This document shows positions 10,001 to 21,349 of a stretch of 64,000 nucleotides of DNA, one piece after another. Under the pieces are notes generated by a model that was not told the origin of the DNA, did not search any database, and worked only from the letters and a program-made list of their open reading frames with translations. Origin of the DNA: Pseudomonas sp. IAC-BECa141 (GTDB lineage: Bacteria; Pseudomonadota; Gammaproteobacteria; Pseudomonadales; Pseudomonadaceae); the NCBI RefSeq assembly GCF_020544405.1, contig NZ_CP065410.1, positions 2,046,001 through 2,110,000 of the forward strand. The letters run 5' to 3'. The position numbers and the translations under genes were made by a program. Within the stretch, counting starts at the first letter, position 1; each line of letters opens with the position of its first letter.

Positions 10001-10578
10001 AGCAACAATCCGAGCGTAAACGTTATCTGGATGCTCAGGACGCCGATCTGGTCGAAGCCCTTGAGACGCTGGAAAACGTCATCCGCAAGATCGACAAGGA
10101 AACCCGTAACCGTTTCAAAGATACCTTTGATCAGATCAATGGCGGTTTACAGGCGCTTTTCCCGAAAGTTTTCGGTGGTGGACGCGCGTATTTGGAACTG
10201 ACGGGCGAAGATCTACTCGATACAGGGGTGACGATCATGGCGCAACCGCCCGGCAAGAAGAACAGCACCATCCATTTGCTCTCCGGTGGCGAGAAAGCCC
10301 TGACGGCACTGGCACTGGTTTTTGCGATCTTCAAGTTGAATCCGGCGCCGTTCTGCATGCTCGATGAAGTTGACGCACCGCTGGATGACGCTAACGTTGG
10401 ACGCTACGCACGATTGGTCAAGGAGATGTCGCAGACTGTGCAGTTCATCTATATCACCCACAACAAGATCGCCATGGAAATGGCTGACCAGTTGATGGGC
10501 GTGACGATGCACGAGCCGGGTTGTTCGCGACTGGTAGCCGTGGATGTCGAGGAGGCGATGGCGATGGTGGATGCCTGA
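7090..10578 (+). CDS. smc: Chromosome segregation protein SMC
   Basis: SMC is the ATPase core of the bacterial SMC-ScpAB condensin. The 1162-residue protein has the Walker A motif GPNGCGKSN near residue 32. Two long coiled-coil arms (about residues 170-500 and 650-990, rich in E, Q, L and R) flank a glycine-containing hinge near 515-640. The ABC signature LLSGGEKAL is near 1066 and Walker B FCMLDEVDAPLDD near 1090. The chosen start is the TTG at 7090, because MRLKCIKLAGFKSF is the conserved beginning of the family. It lies 2 bases after the GntR stop. The family usually has about 1160 residues, so the gene is complete. Confidence 0.97.
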   Translation: MRLKCIKLAGFKSFVDPTTVNFPSNMAAVVGPNGCGKSNIIDAVRWVMGESSAKNLRGESMTDVIFNGSTSRKPVSQASIELVFDNSDGTLLGEWAAYAEISIRRKVTRDSQTTYYLNGAKCRRRDITDIFLGTGLGPRSYSIIEQGMISKLIESKPEDLRNFIEEAAGISKYKERRRETENRIRRTHENLARLTDLREELERQLERLHRQAEAAKKYQEYKAEERQLKAQLSALRWQDLNDQVGQRESIIGNQEISFEALVAEQRNADAAIERLRDGHHDLSERFNLVQGRFYSVGGDIARVEQSIQHGQQRLRQLQDDLKEAERARLETESHLGHDRTLLLTLGEELDQLTPEQEITNAAAEEAAAALEDSETVMHGWQEQWDAFNLTAAEPRRQAEVQQSRIQQLETSLERLADRQKRLGEERALLSADPEDAAIMELSEQLAESEATLEDLQTSEAAQVEKLEQLRQELQQALTAQQQAQGDLQRLNGRLASLEALQQAALDPGTGTAEWLKEHNLAERPRLAEGLKVEAGWELAVETVLGADLQAVLVDDFDGFDLSGFAQGDLRLLSPGNDGVRVAGSLLDKVEALVDLSPWLAQVKPVDSLEQALALRGQLAAGQSLISRDGYWVGRHFLRVRRASEAESGMLARGQEIETLHAEREEREATVEAMETRLQTLRAQQRQQENGREHLRRLLQDEARQQGELKAQLSAGKAKAEQLNLRRTRLDEELVELAEQRELEHENIGEARIQLQDALDAMALDTEQRELLLAQRDSLRERLDRVRQEARQHKDHAHQLAVRLGSLRAQHDSTRQALERLEMQAERLTEKREQLSLNLEEGEAPLEELRLKLEELLDKRMSVDDELKTAQIALEDADRELRDAEKRRTQAEQQSQMIRGQLEQQRMEWQALTVRRKALQDQLLEDGYDLHGVLNTLTAEASEKGAEEELERIAARIQRLGAINLAAIDEYQQQSERKRYLDAQDADLVEALETLENVIRKIDKETRNRFKDTFDQINGGLQALFPKVFGGGRAYLELTGEDLLDTGVTIMAQPPGKKNSTIHLLSGGEKALTALALVFAIFKLNPAPFCMLDEVDAPLDDANVGRYARLVKEMSQTVQFIYITHNKIAMEMADQLMGVTMHEPGCSRLVAVDVEEAMAMVDA

Positions 10579-10836
10579 GCCGGCGCTGTCGGAAAAGGTA
10601 TTTGTAGTCCGTAGGACTTATTTACCGGTTTCGAATGGCTGGCCAATCGACATAATCGCGCAAGCCAATGAGACAGACGGTGTAAAGTTGTCTTTGGTCG
10701 TGCTAGTTTAATGTCAATTTTTCGTATACGTGGGCAAAACGCCTGTCAGAACATAGAGTTGGCGCCACGTTTTAAAGCGGTTTGCACAGTGTAAACCCCT
10801 TATTTTTCAGCATTTTTTATAGAGGCACGGGATTAC

Positions 10837-11703
10837 ATGGAAATCGGTCTGCGCGAGTGGCTGATCGTCATCGGCATCATTGTGATAGCCGGTATTCTTT
10901 TCGATGGCTGGCGCCGTATGCGCGGCGGCAAGGGAAAACTGAAATTCCGTCTTGACCGAAGTCTGTCCAACCTGCCGGACGAGGACACCAGCGCCGAGCT
11001 GTTGGGCCCGGCCCGTGTGCTGGACACCCATAAAGAGCCGCAACTGGACGAACACGATCTGCCATCGGTGAGCATGCCGGCCCGCGAAGCACGCGAGCCT
11101 CGCGAATCCGGTTCCAAGCGCGGCAAGCGTGGCAGCAACGGTCCGGCCCAGGGCGACCTGAACCTCGATCTGGATCTGGACGGCGGTCCGAGCTTCAGCA
11201 GCCGCGACGATGATTTCGTCGAGTCTGCCGCCAAGTCGTCGCCGGCAGTGGCCGATAAAGATCAGCCGCAAGCCGAAGAAGTGCTGGTGATCAGCGTGAT
11301 CTGCCGCGACCCGGCCGGCTTCAAGGGCCCGGCACTGCTGCAGAACATTCTGGAAAGCGGTCTGCGTTTCGGCGAGATGGATATCTTCCACCGTCACGAA
11401 AGCATGGCCGGCAACGGCGAAGTGCTGTTCTCCATGGCCAACGCGGTCAAGCCGGGCATCTTCGATCTGGACGACATCGACCACTTCAGCACCCCGGCGG
11501 TGAGCTTCTTCCTCGGCCTGCCAGGCCCGCGTCATCCGAAGCAGGCCTTCGACGTGATGGTGGCGGCAGCCCGCAAGCTGTCCCAGGAACTGAACGGCGA
11601 GTTGAAAGATGACCAGCGCAGCGTCCTGACCGCGCAGACCATCGAGCACTACCGTCAGCGCATCGTCGAATTCGAACGCCGCGCCCTGACCCAGAAGCGT
11701 TGA
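10837..11703 (+). CDS. zipA: Cell division protein ZipA
   Basis: ZipA anchors FtsZ to the inner membrane at the division septum. The 288-residue protein begins with a single N-terminal membrane helix (residues about 7-22, [15 protein letters not shown]) followed by a basic stretch. A variable charged linker to about residue 145 leads to the FtsZ-binding domain ([15 protein letters not shown] near 149 to the C-terminus). Gene order smc-zipA-ligA is the usual one in Pseudomonas. A 258-base spacer separates it from smc and probably contains its own promoter, though no convincing -35/-10 pair was recognised. A hairpin terminator follows at 11750. Confidence 0.96.
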   Translation: MEIGLREWLIVIGIIVIAGILFDGWRRMRGGKGKLKFRLDRSLSNLPDEDTSAELLGPARVLDTHKEPQLDEHDLPSVSMPAREAREPRESGSKRGKRGSNGPAQGDLNLDLDLDGGPSFSSRDDDFVESAAKSSPAVADKDQPQAEEVLVISVICRDPAGFKGPALLQNILESGLRFGEMDIFHRHESMAGNGEVLFSMANAVKPGIFDLDDIDHFSTPAVSFFLGLPGPRHPKQAFDVMVAAARKLSQELNGELKDDQRSVLTAQTIEHYRQRIVEFERRALTQKR

Positions 11704-11749
11704 TTGAAAAGGTTGCCTCGCAATAAAAGGGGCAATCGGCAAATAGATT

Positions 11750-14148
<2,399 letters not shown>

Positions 14149-14150
14149 TT

Positions 14151-14254
14151 GATCGACAGATGCGCTCCGCGTGGGAATACCGCCCGGACGCTCCGCGTCC
14201 GCTGTGACGCAGAGCGTCACGGTATGCATTCCCACGCAGAGCGCGGGAACGATC
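14151..14254. repeat. REP-type palindromic element after ligA
   Basis: Arms GATC...GCGTGGGAAT and ATTCCCACGC...GGGAACGATC enclose GGACGCTCCGCGTCC and a GACGCAGAGCGTC palindrome. It is a member of the same family as the elements at 2195 and 24407. Confidence 0.8.
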
Positions 14255-14302
14255 TGCGTGCGGGAATGATCTAGTCTTGGCAAGCCCCAGGGAGAGATCA
14301 CC

Positions 14303-15469
14303 ATGTACCGCTTTTTCGAGCAGCTCAGTTCCCGCATCGTCGCGCCGTTCATGGGCGAATCCTCGCGCAACAGCAAGGTCTGGCCGTGCCGCTGCGGCCA
14401 GTCGCTGTTCTTTCGCAACAGCCAGTGCCTGGCCTGCAACGCGGCGCTGGGTTATCAACCGGAACACAGTCGGCTGACCTCGCTGCAACCGGGGCCGCAA
14501 GAGAACACCTGGACGCTGGACGTCGATCCCGAGGCCGGGCTGTTCCGGCGTTGCGCCAATCTCGACACTCCGGCCGGCTGCAACTGGCTGCTGCCCGCCA
14601 ACGATCACGACACCCTGTGCGCGGCCTGCGCTCTGAATCGCACCATTCCCGACCTGTCCGTCCCGGAAAACCCCGAGCGCTGGCGCAAGGTGGAAATCGC
14701 CAAGCGGCGACTGGTGGCGCAACTGATTGGCCTCGGCCTGCCGGTCATCCCGAAAACCGTCGACGAAGAAACCGGCCTGGCCTTCGATTTTATCGGCGTC
14801 GATCTGCAAGGCAACGCGCCGATGACCGGCCACGCCAATGGCCTGATCACCCTCGACATCGCAGAAGCCGACGACGCCCACCGCGAGCAGGTCCGGGCGC
14901 AGATGCACGAACCCTATCGCACGCTGCTCGGGCATTTTCGCCATGAGGTCGGGCATTACTACTGGGATCGGTTGATCGCCAACAGCCCTTGGCTGGGCTC
15001 ATTCCGCAACCTGTTCGGCGACGAACGCGCCAGTTATGCCGAGGCACTGGAGCGCCATTATCAGCAGGGCGCACCGGCCGACTGGTCGCAGCACTACGTC
15101 AGCGCCTACGCCACCATGCACCCATGGGAAGACTGGGCGGAAACCTGGGCGCATTACCTGCACATGATGGACGCGGTGGATACCGCGCTGGGCTTTGGCA
15201 TGAGCGCCCGGGAGATGGACCTGGATTACCAGCCGTTCCCGTCCAGCACGTTGTACGACCCCGAGCATCCCGGCGGCGCGGCGTTCCTGTCGTTCGTCAA
15301 TGCGTGGATCGAACTGGCCGGCATGCTCAACGAACTGTCGCGCAGCATGGGCCAGCCGGATTTCTATCCATTCGTCCTGCCGCCTGCGGCGATCGCCAAG
15401 CTGCACTTCATTCATCTGGTGATCCAGCAAGAGGGCGGTCGCGCGGACGAGGTGCTTCAGGCGCAATAG
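14303..15469 (+). CDS. Putative zinc-binding metallopeptidase
   Basis: The 388-residue protein has an N-terminal zinc-ribbon-like segment (CRCGQSLFFRNSQCLACN, residues about 30-47) and further cysteine pairs near residues 75-115 (CAACAL). A gluzincin-like motif RHEVGHYYW near residue 213 is followed by a downstream conserved region with DERASYAEAL and HPWEDWAETWAHYL. Together these match the 'putative zinc-binding peptidase' family found in Proteobacteria. HExxH predicts a metal-dependent hydrolase, but the substrate is unknown to me. The start is the ATG at 14303, with GGGAGAG just upstream. No signal peptide is seen, so it is probably cytoplasmic. Confidence 0.8.
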   Translation: MYRFFEQLSSRIVAPFMGESSRNSKVWPCRCGQSLFFRNSQCLACNAALGYQPEHSRLTSLQPGPQENTWTLDVDPEAGLFRRCANLDTPAGCNWLLPANDHDTLCAACALNRTIPDLSVPENPERWRKVEIAKRRLVAQLIGLGLPVIPKTVDEETGLAFDFIGVDLQGNAPMTGHANGLITLDIAEADDAHREQVRAQMHEPYRTLLGHFRHEVGHYYWDRLIANSPWLGSFRNLFGDERASYAEALERHYQQGAPADWSQHYVSAYATMHPWEDWAETWAHYLHMMDAVDTALGFGMSAREMDLDYQPFPSSTLYDPEHPGGAAFLSFVNAWIELAGMLNELSRSMGQPDFYPFVLPPAAIAKLHFIHLVIQQEGGRADEVLQAQ

Positions 15470-15572
15470 CAAGTGCTTGAAGCCCTTCATGTTTTTTATC
15501 TGCAACGAGCGGTTGTAACTTCGTCTCAGATAGGTACAATGGCGCGGCTCGCCGACAGGCGAGTGTCGTTAT

Positions 15573-15685
15573 GGTGACCCTATCGGTCCCCCCGCAACGA
15601 TTACCCGTGAACCTGGTCAGAGCCGGAAGGCAGCAGCCACAGCGGGAACATTGTGTGCCGGGGTGTGGCTGGTAGGGTTACCACC
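15573..15685 (+). ncRNA. ffs: Signal recognition particle 4.5S RNA
   Basis: The conserved SRP domain IV is present: the loop CAGAGCCGGAAGGCAGCAGCCA, bound by Ffh, lies at about 15620-15640. The molecule closes with complementary ends GGTGACCC (15573) and GGGTTACC (15675-15682). The TGTGCCGGG strand that follows matches enterobacterial 4.5S RNA. The RNA pairs with Ffh to target membrane proteins co-translationally. In P. aeruginosa ffs occupies the same place between ligA and dnaX. The exact 3' end is uncertain by a few bases. Confidence 0.96.
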
Positions 15686-15716
15686 TTAACGAACATCGAA
15701 CGAGTCAGACAGAACT

Positions 15717-15745
15717 GCATGGGTTTCGCCCACTGCGGTTTTTTT
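15717..15745 (+). terminator. Probable terminator of ffs
   Basis: Stem GCATGGG / CCCACTGC (one bulged C) with a TTTCG loop, followed by GG and a run of seven T. It lies about 35 bases after the mature RNA end. Confidence 0.65.
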
Positions 15746-15905
15746 ATGCCTGCGATTCGTCGTTCGAGTCAGCACACCCTGCTCGCGATGGCGTCGACAC
15801 GGGGTAATCATTTCTCCTGCAATCGCGCATACTCGCCACAACCGAAATGAATGAAGAGTCTGACCGGGATCGACCTCAGGGGTTGTGCCCAGGTCGCGAG
15901 GTTTT

Positions 15906-17861
15906 ATGCTCCCGGAACATTCCGATTTATCCAGCCCTGTGTTCTTGCCCGTCACGGATGAAACCTGCGCGAACCTGTTGCAGGCGGAGGGCGCAACAGC
16001 GCTCGAGAGCCTGACCGATCCGGAATTGGCGGCGGTGCTGGTTATTCAGAATCTGGTGCAGACGAAAGAGCAGGATCTCGGCGCAATTGCGGCAGAAAAG
16101 ATTCTGGCCAAACTCTTGGCCTGGGCTGTCGAAAAACGTCAGTCAGCGACGGCTGGTCTGTTGTCAGAAGCCCGGCGGCTGTTCGACCCGCGCAAATTGT
16201 ATTTCGGCCTGAAGGTTCTTAATCCTCTGAACCTGCGTTTTCTGTTGGCTGAAGAAATATCGGCGCGCGACTACTTGTTGCCCGATGGTCAGTGGGATTT
16301 CGAATACAAAGTCCGGCGTCATCGCCGCCATGACCCGTTCAGCCAGCCGATAGTGACGCCCCGTTACCGCGAGCGCTGGTTGAGCCCGGCCCAGGACAAA
16401 CTGGTCAGAACCTTCCGCGCCAACCTGGACGAAGATCTGCACGTTCAAGGTTACGCAGGGATCGGCAAAAGCCATCTGCTGGTGGCCTTGCTGGAACATC
16501 TGCGCCCCGAAAAGACCCTGTTGCTGGCGCGCACCCCGGCCAAACTGGAGGTGCTTCGCCAGCGGATGGCGGGGCCGAGCGAGAAGAAGGCCGGCAAGAC
16601 CTTCCTGGCGTTTGCGCAGTCGCTGATGCTCGGGCGCAGGCCGCAGGCGGAGGGAGGGCGAATCCCGACCCGGCAGGCGCTGGCGCAGGAACTGAATATC
16701 TTCGGTTTTCGCCACCACGACGGGCAGGCGACCCTTGAACTCTGCCTCAAAGTGATCGAACGCTACTGCCGCTTCCGCGATCACACCTTTTCGGCGAAGC
16801 ATCTGCCGCATTTCAACCAGCCGCTCTCCAGCGTCGACGCTCAGGTGTTGCTGGAATATTCGAGCCGGGTGTGGGGCTACCTCGAACTCAATCCGGCGTG
16901 GGGCAGCCAGACCGGCTTCGAAGCGCTACTGATGATCAAGCGGGCCTGCATCGCTGGTTGCGTGGTGCCAGCGCGCTACACGCACGTGCTGATCGACGAG
17001 AGTCAGGACATTCCCGGGTCGCTGTTGCAGATCATCGAGCGCGGGCGTCAGGTGCTGATCACTCTCGGCGACGAGTATCAGCAGGCCAGCGGCGTGCCGG
17101 TCAAACGGCACCGTGAGGTTCGCCAGAGCGATATCAGCTATTCCGTGCGTTCGGGGCGCAATGTCGAGCGGCTGGTCAATCCGCTGATCGCCCGGCACTC
17201 GCAGAAGGGCAAGATTCCGTTCGAGGGTGCCAGTGATGCTGACGTCGTCATCAAGGAATACCCGGAAGGCTTCGTGCCGTCCGAAGGTTGCGTGGTGCTG
17301 ACGGCATCGCCATGGGACAGCATGATCTGGGCGATCCATCTGCACGATTCCAACCGCAAGTTCAGATTCCCGGACAAGCGAACCCAGGATGATCTGAAGC
17401 ATTTCATGGCCACCGCCATCGAGCTGTTCAAACCGGATTTCTACCGTTCCGAATTCAGCGAAAACGGCGTGCATCCGTATTTCAGCGACCTGCCTGACTG
17501 GCAAGCGGTGTGCGACGCAAACCGGTTCGACGAATCGTTTCTGCGGGTCAAGGACAAGCTGGAAAACGGCTTCATGATTGCCGACCTGACGCGCCTGAAC
17601 CGAATGATCGACAACGCCGGCAACGGCTGCCTGTTGATGCTCGCGCAAGAGGCGGGGGGCATGGAGTTCGACAAGGTCCTGCTGACGCCGGGGTTGCTGA
17701 CCAACGAGAAATTCAAGGATGCCTACGCGTTCGATCAGCGGATCTGCGCCGTGTACATCGCCATCTCCCGCGCCAGGCTGAAGCTTTATGTGCCGTACGA
17801 TGTGGTGGCGTGGGTCGAGTATCACGAGTACCAGCAATTTCGCGATACGGCGGGGCATTGA
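15906..17861 (+). CDS. UvrD-like superfamily 1 ATPase/helicase
   Basis: This is a putative SF1 nucleic-acid motor. After a helical N-terminal region of about 180 residues that I do not recognise, the protein has Walker A GYAGIGKSH near residue 184, Walker B VLIDESQDI near 361, motif III LGDEYQQAS near 390, motif V-like EFDKVLLTPG near 587 and motif VI AVYIAISRARLKL near 614. The spacing is compact, so the 1B/2B insertions of UvrD/Rep seem reduced. I chose the ATG at 15906 (GAGG 4 bases upstream), but the in-frame GTG at 15885 is possible. The gene stands alone after ffs. Whether it serves repair or defence cannot be told. Confidence 0.75.
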   Translation: MLPEHSDLSSPVFLPVTDETCANLLQAEGATALESLTDPELAAVLVIQNLVQTKEQDLGAIAAEKILAKLLAWAVEKRQSATAGLLSEARRLFDPRKLYFGLKVLNPLNLRFLLAEEISARDYLLPDGQWDFEYKVRRHRRHDPFSQPIVTPRYRERWLSPAQDKLVRTFRANLDEDLHVQGYAGIGKSHLLVALLEHLRPEKTLLLARTPAKLEVLRQRMAGPSEKKAGKTFLAFAQSLMLGRRPQAEGGRIPTRQALAQELNIFGFRHHDGQATLELCLKVIERYCRFRDHTFSAKHLPHFNQPLSSVDAQVLLEYSSRVWGYLELNPAWGSQTGFEALLMIKRACIAGCVVPARYTHVLIDESQDIPGSLLQIIERGRQVLITLGDEYQQASGVPVKRHREVRQSDISYSVRSGRNVERLVNPLIARHSQKGKIPFEGASDADVVIKEYPEGFVPSEGCVVLTASPWDSMIWAIHLHDSNRKFRFPDKRTQDDLKHFMATAIELFKPDFYRSEFSENGVHPYFSDLPDWQAVCDANRFDESFLRVKDKLENGFMIADLTRLNRMIDNAGNGCLLMLAQEAGGMEFDKVLLTPGLLTNEKFKDAYAFDQRICAVYIAISRARLKLYVPYDVVAWVEYHEYQQFRDTAGH

Positions 17862-17870
17862 AGGCCCGTC

Positions 17871-18619
17871 TCACGGTTCACTGGCCGATCCTCCGGTATA
17901 CAACCGGATAATGTCATCAATCTCCCCGACATTTTCATCCGCAGCAGCGTCCGCAAGATCCGCTGCACCGGCACATTCGGGTCGTTGCGGATGTAGCAGC
18001 CGACCTGCTGCTCCTGCAATACCGCCACCCCTTGCAGTTGCTGCCCCGGCAGCAGGCGCTGGTTGAACCAGTCCAGTGTCCATTGATTGCTTACGGCATA
18101 GCGATAACGGCCGGCCAGCAACTTGTCCAGGACCTGTTCCTGATTGCGCGCGTCTTCGCGCCGTAAGCGGTCGGTTTCAAACAGTGGTTGCAAGGTGGGG
18201 TAGCTGTAACCGAGCACAGTGCCGATCGCCTGGCGAGGCAGAAGGGCAGGATCGGCTTCGGTTGGCTGATTCTGACGGCTGATGAGCAGGTCGCGCTGGA
18301 AAAAAAGCGGAATGCTCCAGATGTAATCCCCGGACAGATTCGGCAGCCAGGATTGTGCGGCATAGCAGCGCACATCGACTTCGCCGTGTTCCATGGCGTT
18401 CTGCACACGGTTGCGGGGCAGGACGTGAAATTGCGCCGGCACGCCAACCTGAGTCGCCAGGCTGAGCATGATGTCGTAAAGGATGCCCTGGGTCGGGCGG
18501 CCGCGTTCGATCTGCACCATCGGCATCGCCCAGCTGTCGGCAACGACGAAGCGCAGCGGCGGTTGCGACGCCATCGCGCTCAGGCTCAATCCCAGTAATG
18601 CCCCCACGGCCCACCGCAT
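17871..18619 (-). pseudogene. Periplasmic amino-acid-type substrate-binding protein, frameshifted near the C-terminus
   Basis: The protein starts with a signal peptide (MRWAVGALLGLSLSAMAS) followed by a bacterial extracellular solute-binding fold (SBP_bac_3 type: GILYDIMLSLA near residue 45, GEVDVRCYAA near 78, AIGTVLGYSYPTLQ near 131). Reading continues through position 17928, but the sequence then leaves the family's usual ending. As written the frame runs on to 17822 and overlaps the neighbouring gene. Adding one C to the CCCC run at 17924-17927 restores an ending SGEIDDIIRLYTGG and a stop at 17871, 10 bases from the convergent ATPase gene. It is either a true frameshift or a base-call error. 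No permease gene is adjacent. Confidence 0.75.
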
Positions 18620-18764
18620 AAATGCTCCGGTAATTCCCGATCCCGAGCCGACAAAAGCCCTCGCTCATGCAGCTTAGCCAGAATAGACGAGCACACCGGA
18701 TGCAATTTTGCCCTTGCTCCGCTAGCATTAGCCGCTTCTGCTTCCTTTGCCGCGACGGTTTTCG

Positions 18765-20855
18765 ATGAGTTATCAGGTTCTTGCACGTAAATGGCGTCCG
18801 CGCTCGTTCCGCGAAATGGTCGGCCAGACCCATGTGCTCAAGGCTCTGATCAATGCCTTGGACAGCCAGCGCCTGCACCACGCCTACCTCTTCACCGGTA
18901 CGCGGGGCGTTGGCAAGACCACGATTGCGCGGATCATCGCCAAATGCCTGAACTGTGAAACAGGTATCACTTCAAGCCCGTGCGGCGAGTGTTCGGTGTG
19001 CCGCGAGATCGATGAAGGTCGTTTCGTCGACCTGATCGAGATCGACGCCGCGAGCCGGACCAAGGTCGAGGACACCCGCGAGCTGCTCGACAACGTGCAA
19101 TACGCCCCGAGCCGCGGGCGCTTCAAGGTCTACCTGATCGACGAAGTGCACATGCTCTCCAGCCATTCCTTCAATGCGCTGCTGAAAACCCTCGAAGAGC
19201 CACCGCCCTACGTCAAGTTCATCCTGGCGACCACCGACCCGCAGAAACTTCCGGCAACGATTTTGTCGCGATGCCTGCAGTTCTCTCTGAAGAACATGAC
19301 ACCTGAGCGTGTTGTCGAGCATTTGACTCATGTCCTGACCGCCGAAAACGTACCGTTCGAAGACGACGCCCTGTGGCTGCTCGGCCGCGCCGCCGACGGT
19401 TCGATGCGTGACGCCATGAGCCTGACCGACCAGGCCATCGCCTTCGGTGAAGGCAAGGTGCTGGCCACCGATGTGCGGGCAATGCTCGGTACGCTGGATC
19501 ATGGCCAGGTTTACGACGTGCTGCACGCGCTGATCGAAGGTGATGCCAAGGCGTTGCTCGAAGCCGTGCGTCACCTGGCCGAACAGGGTCCGGACTGGAA
19601 CGGCGTGCTCTCGGAAATTCTCAACGTGCTGCACCGCGTCGCCATCGCCCAGGCCCTGCCGGAAGGTGTCGATAACGGCCACGGCGACCGTGACCGGGTG
19701 CTGGCGCTGGCCCAGGCCCTGCCGGCCGAAGACGTCCAGTTCTATTACCAGATGGGCCTGATCGGCCGCCGCGACTTGCCGCTGGCGCCGGACCCGCGAG
19801 GCGGTTTCGAAATGGTGCTGCTGCGGATGCTGGCCTTCCGGCCGGCAGACACGGCGGACGCCCCGAGGCAACCGCTAAAGCCAGTGGGGATCAGCCAGGC
19901 CACAGTTGATTCCGCAAACTCAGTGGCTGCCGCGCCGAAACCTGCGCCGGTAGTGGCTGCCGCTGTTGCGCCGGCTCCGGTGGTTGCACCGGCACCTGCG
20001 CCTGCGCCTGTTCCCGAGCCTGTACCGGTTGCCGCGGTGATTGCGCCTGAACCCGTTCCTGAGCCAGAACCCGAGCCGGTCGTGGCCGAAGAAGTCGTCG
20101 ACCTGCCGTGGAATGACCCGGTAGAACTTGCACCTGGGCAGCAGCCAGCGGTCGAGCCCGTGCTGGAAACCACCGCCGAACAGCCGGATCTGCCGCCTAT
20201 GCCGCTGCCGACCCCGGACAGCGTCGTGCCGGACGCCCCGGAGTGGGCCGCCGCGCCGATCCCCGAGCCGTCAGTGGCCGAAGTCGATGCCGCCACACCG
20301 GGCATGGACATGGACGACGAGCCGCCGCTCGACGAGGACTACATCGAGCCGGACATGGATTCGGCCTACAGTTACCTCGACGATCTGGCCAGCGAACACG
20401 CCGCAGAACCGGCTCCCGAACCCGAGCCGGAACCTGCCGCCGCGCCGGCCACAGGTCTGGCCCTGCAATGGCTGGAGCTGTTCCCGCAACTGCCGATCTC
20501 CGGCATGACCGGTAGCATCGCCGCCAACTGCACGCTGATCGCGGTCGATGGCGACCACTGGCTGATGCACCTGGACCCGGCCCACAGTGCCTTGTTCAAC
20601 GCCACCCAGCAGCGTCGTCTGAACGATGCGCTGAACCAGTTCCACGGACGCACGCTGACCCTGACCATCGAGCTGATCAAGCCCGAGCAGGAAACCCCGG
20701 CCCAGGCTGCGTCCCGGCGCCGTGCCAACCGTCAGCGCGAGGCGGAGGAGTCGATCCACGGCGATCCGTTCATCCAGCAGATGGTCCAGCAGTTCGGTGC
20801 GGTCGTGCGACACGATACTATTGAACCTGTCGACGCCCTGGTCAGTCAGGGCTAA
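18765..20855 (+). CDS. dnaX: DNA polymerase III subunits gamma/tau
   Basis: DnaX is the clamp-loader ATPase and replisome organiser. The 696-residue protein has Walker A GTRGVGKTT near residue 45, a four-cysteine zinc module (CLNCETG and CGECSVC, residues 64-79), Walker B YLIDEVHML near 122 and the sensor region ATTDPQKLP near 155. After domain III (ending near 365) there is a long Ala-Pro-Glu/Val low-complexity linker (about 380-540), then a tau-specific C-terminal domain from about 565. No A-AAA-AAG-type slippery site was seen at the gamma/tau junction. The ATG at 18765 begins the conserved MSYQVLARKWRP. It is the first gene of dnaX-ybaB-recR. Confidence 0.96.
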   Translation: MSYQVLARKWRPRSFREMVGQTHVLKALINALDSQRLHHAYLFTGTRGVGKTTIARIIAKCLNCETGITSSPCGECSVCREIDEGRFVDLIEIDAASRTKVEDTRELLDNVQYAPSRGRFKVYLIDEVHMLSSHSFNALLKTLEEPPPYVKFILATTDPQKLPATILSRCLQFSLKNMTPERVVEHLTHVLTAENVPFEDDALWLLGRAADGSMRDAMSLTDQAIAFGEGKVLATDVRAMLGTLDHGQVYDVLHALIEGDAKALLEAVRHLAEQGPDWNGVLSEILNVLHRVAIAQALPEGVDNGHGDRDRVLALAQALPAEDVQFYYQMGLIGRRDLPLAPDPRGGFEMVLLRMLAFRPADTADAPRQPLKPVGISQATVDSANSVAAAPKPAPVVAAAVAPAPVVAPAPAPAPVPEPVPVAAVIAPEPVPEPEPEPVVAEEVVDLPWNDPVELAPGQQPAVEPVLETTAEQPDLPPMPLPTPDSVVPDAPEWAAAPIPEPSVAEVDAATPGMDMDDEPPLDEDYIEPDMDSAYSYLDDLASEHAAEPAPEPEPEPAAAPATGLALQWLELFPQLPISGMTGSIAANCTLIAVDGDHWLMHLDPAHSALFNATQQRRLNDALNQFHGRTLTLTIELIKPEQETPAQAASRRRANRQREAEESIHGDPFIQQMVQQFGAVVRHDTIEPVDALVSQG

Positions 20856-20922
20856 TAACTGAGGGCGTCCGGCCTGTGTGGCCGGGCGCTGTTTTGATCC
20901 AAGTACTTTTGAGGTGATTCCC

Positions 20923-21261
20923 ATGATGAAAGGTGGCATGGCCGGCCTGATGAAGCAGGCGCAGCAAATGCAGGAAAAAATGGCCAAGATGCAGGAAGAA
21001 CTGGCCAACGCCGAAGTCACCGGCAAAGCCGGTGGCGATCTGGTCACCGTGGTGATGACCGGCCGTCATGACGTGAAGAAGGTCAGCATCGACCCGAGCG
21101 TACTGCCAGGCCTGGACGAAGACGACCGTGAAGTGGTCGAGGATCTGGTGGCTGCAGCCGTCAACGCCGCCGTGCGTCAGATCGAAGCCAACAGCCAGGC
21201 GAAAATGGGCAGCATGACCGCTGGCATGAACCTGCCGGCCGGTATGAAACTGCCGTTCTGA
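20923..21261 (+). CDS. ybaB: YbaB/EbfC family nucleoid-associated protein
   Basis: This is a small dimeric DNA-binding protein, nearly always encoded between dnaX and recR. The 112-residue product begins with a Met/Gln/Lys-rich helix ([15 protein letters not shown]) and contains the family core [21 protein letters not shown] near residue 41 and [16 protein letters not shown] near 68. The C-terminus is Gly/Met-rich ([12 protein letters not shown]). The ATG at 20923 follows a good Shine-Dalgarno GAGGTGA. The spacer from the dnaX stop is 67 bases. A strong terminator follows at 21289, so recR is not simply co-transcribed here. Confidence 0.95.
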   Translation: MMKGGMAGLMKQAQQMQEKMAKMQEELANAEVTGKAGGDLVTVVMTGRHDVKKVSIDPSVLPGLDEDDREVVEDLVAAAVNAAVRQIEANSQAKMGSMTAGMNLPAGMKLPF

Positions 21262-21288
21262 TTCGCCTTGGCGGGTTGGATGAGCGAC

Positions 21289-21323
21289 AAAAAATGCCAG
21301 GCATCGTGCCTGGCATTTTTTTT
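21289..21323. terminator. Strong Rho-independent terminator after ybaB
   Basis: Stem AAATGCCAGGCA / TGCCTGGCATTT with a short TCG loop. It has an A-run on the left and eight T on the right, so it could work in both directions. Confidence 0.9.
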
Positions 21324-21330
21324 GGCCTGT

Positions 21331-21349
21331 TGATCGTTCCCACGCTCTG
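21331..21349. repeat. Remnant of a REP arm
   Basis: The stretch GATCGTTCCCACGCTCTGG equals one arm of the REP family but no partner arm follows before the next gene. It looks like a decayed element. Confidence 0.5.

Noticed and set aside
15573..15685. Possible integration site of a mobile element at ffs, given the unusual ATPase gene next to it
   Set aside because: No direct repeats, integrase or change in base composition is seen, and the downstream order resumes with dnaX as in P. aeruginosa.
19900..20460. Low-complexity Ala/Pro/Glu/Val coding repeat in dnaX, first considered as an inserted repeat
   Set aside because: A variable proline-rich linker is normal between the clamp-loader and tau domains of DnaX.
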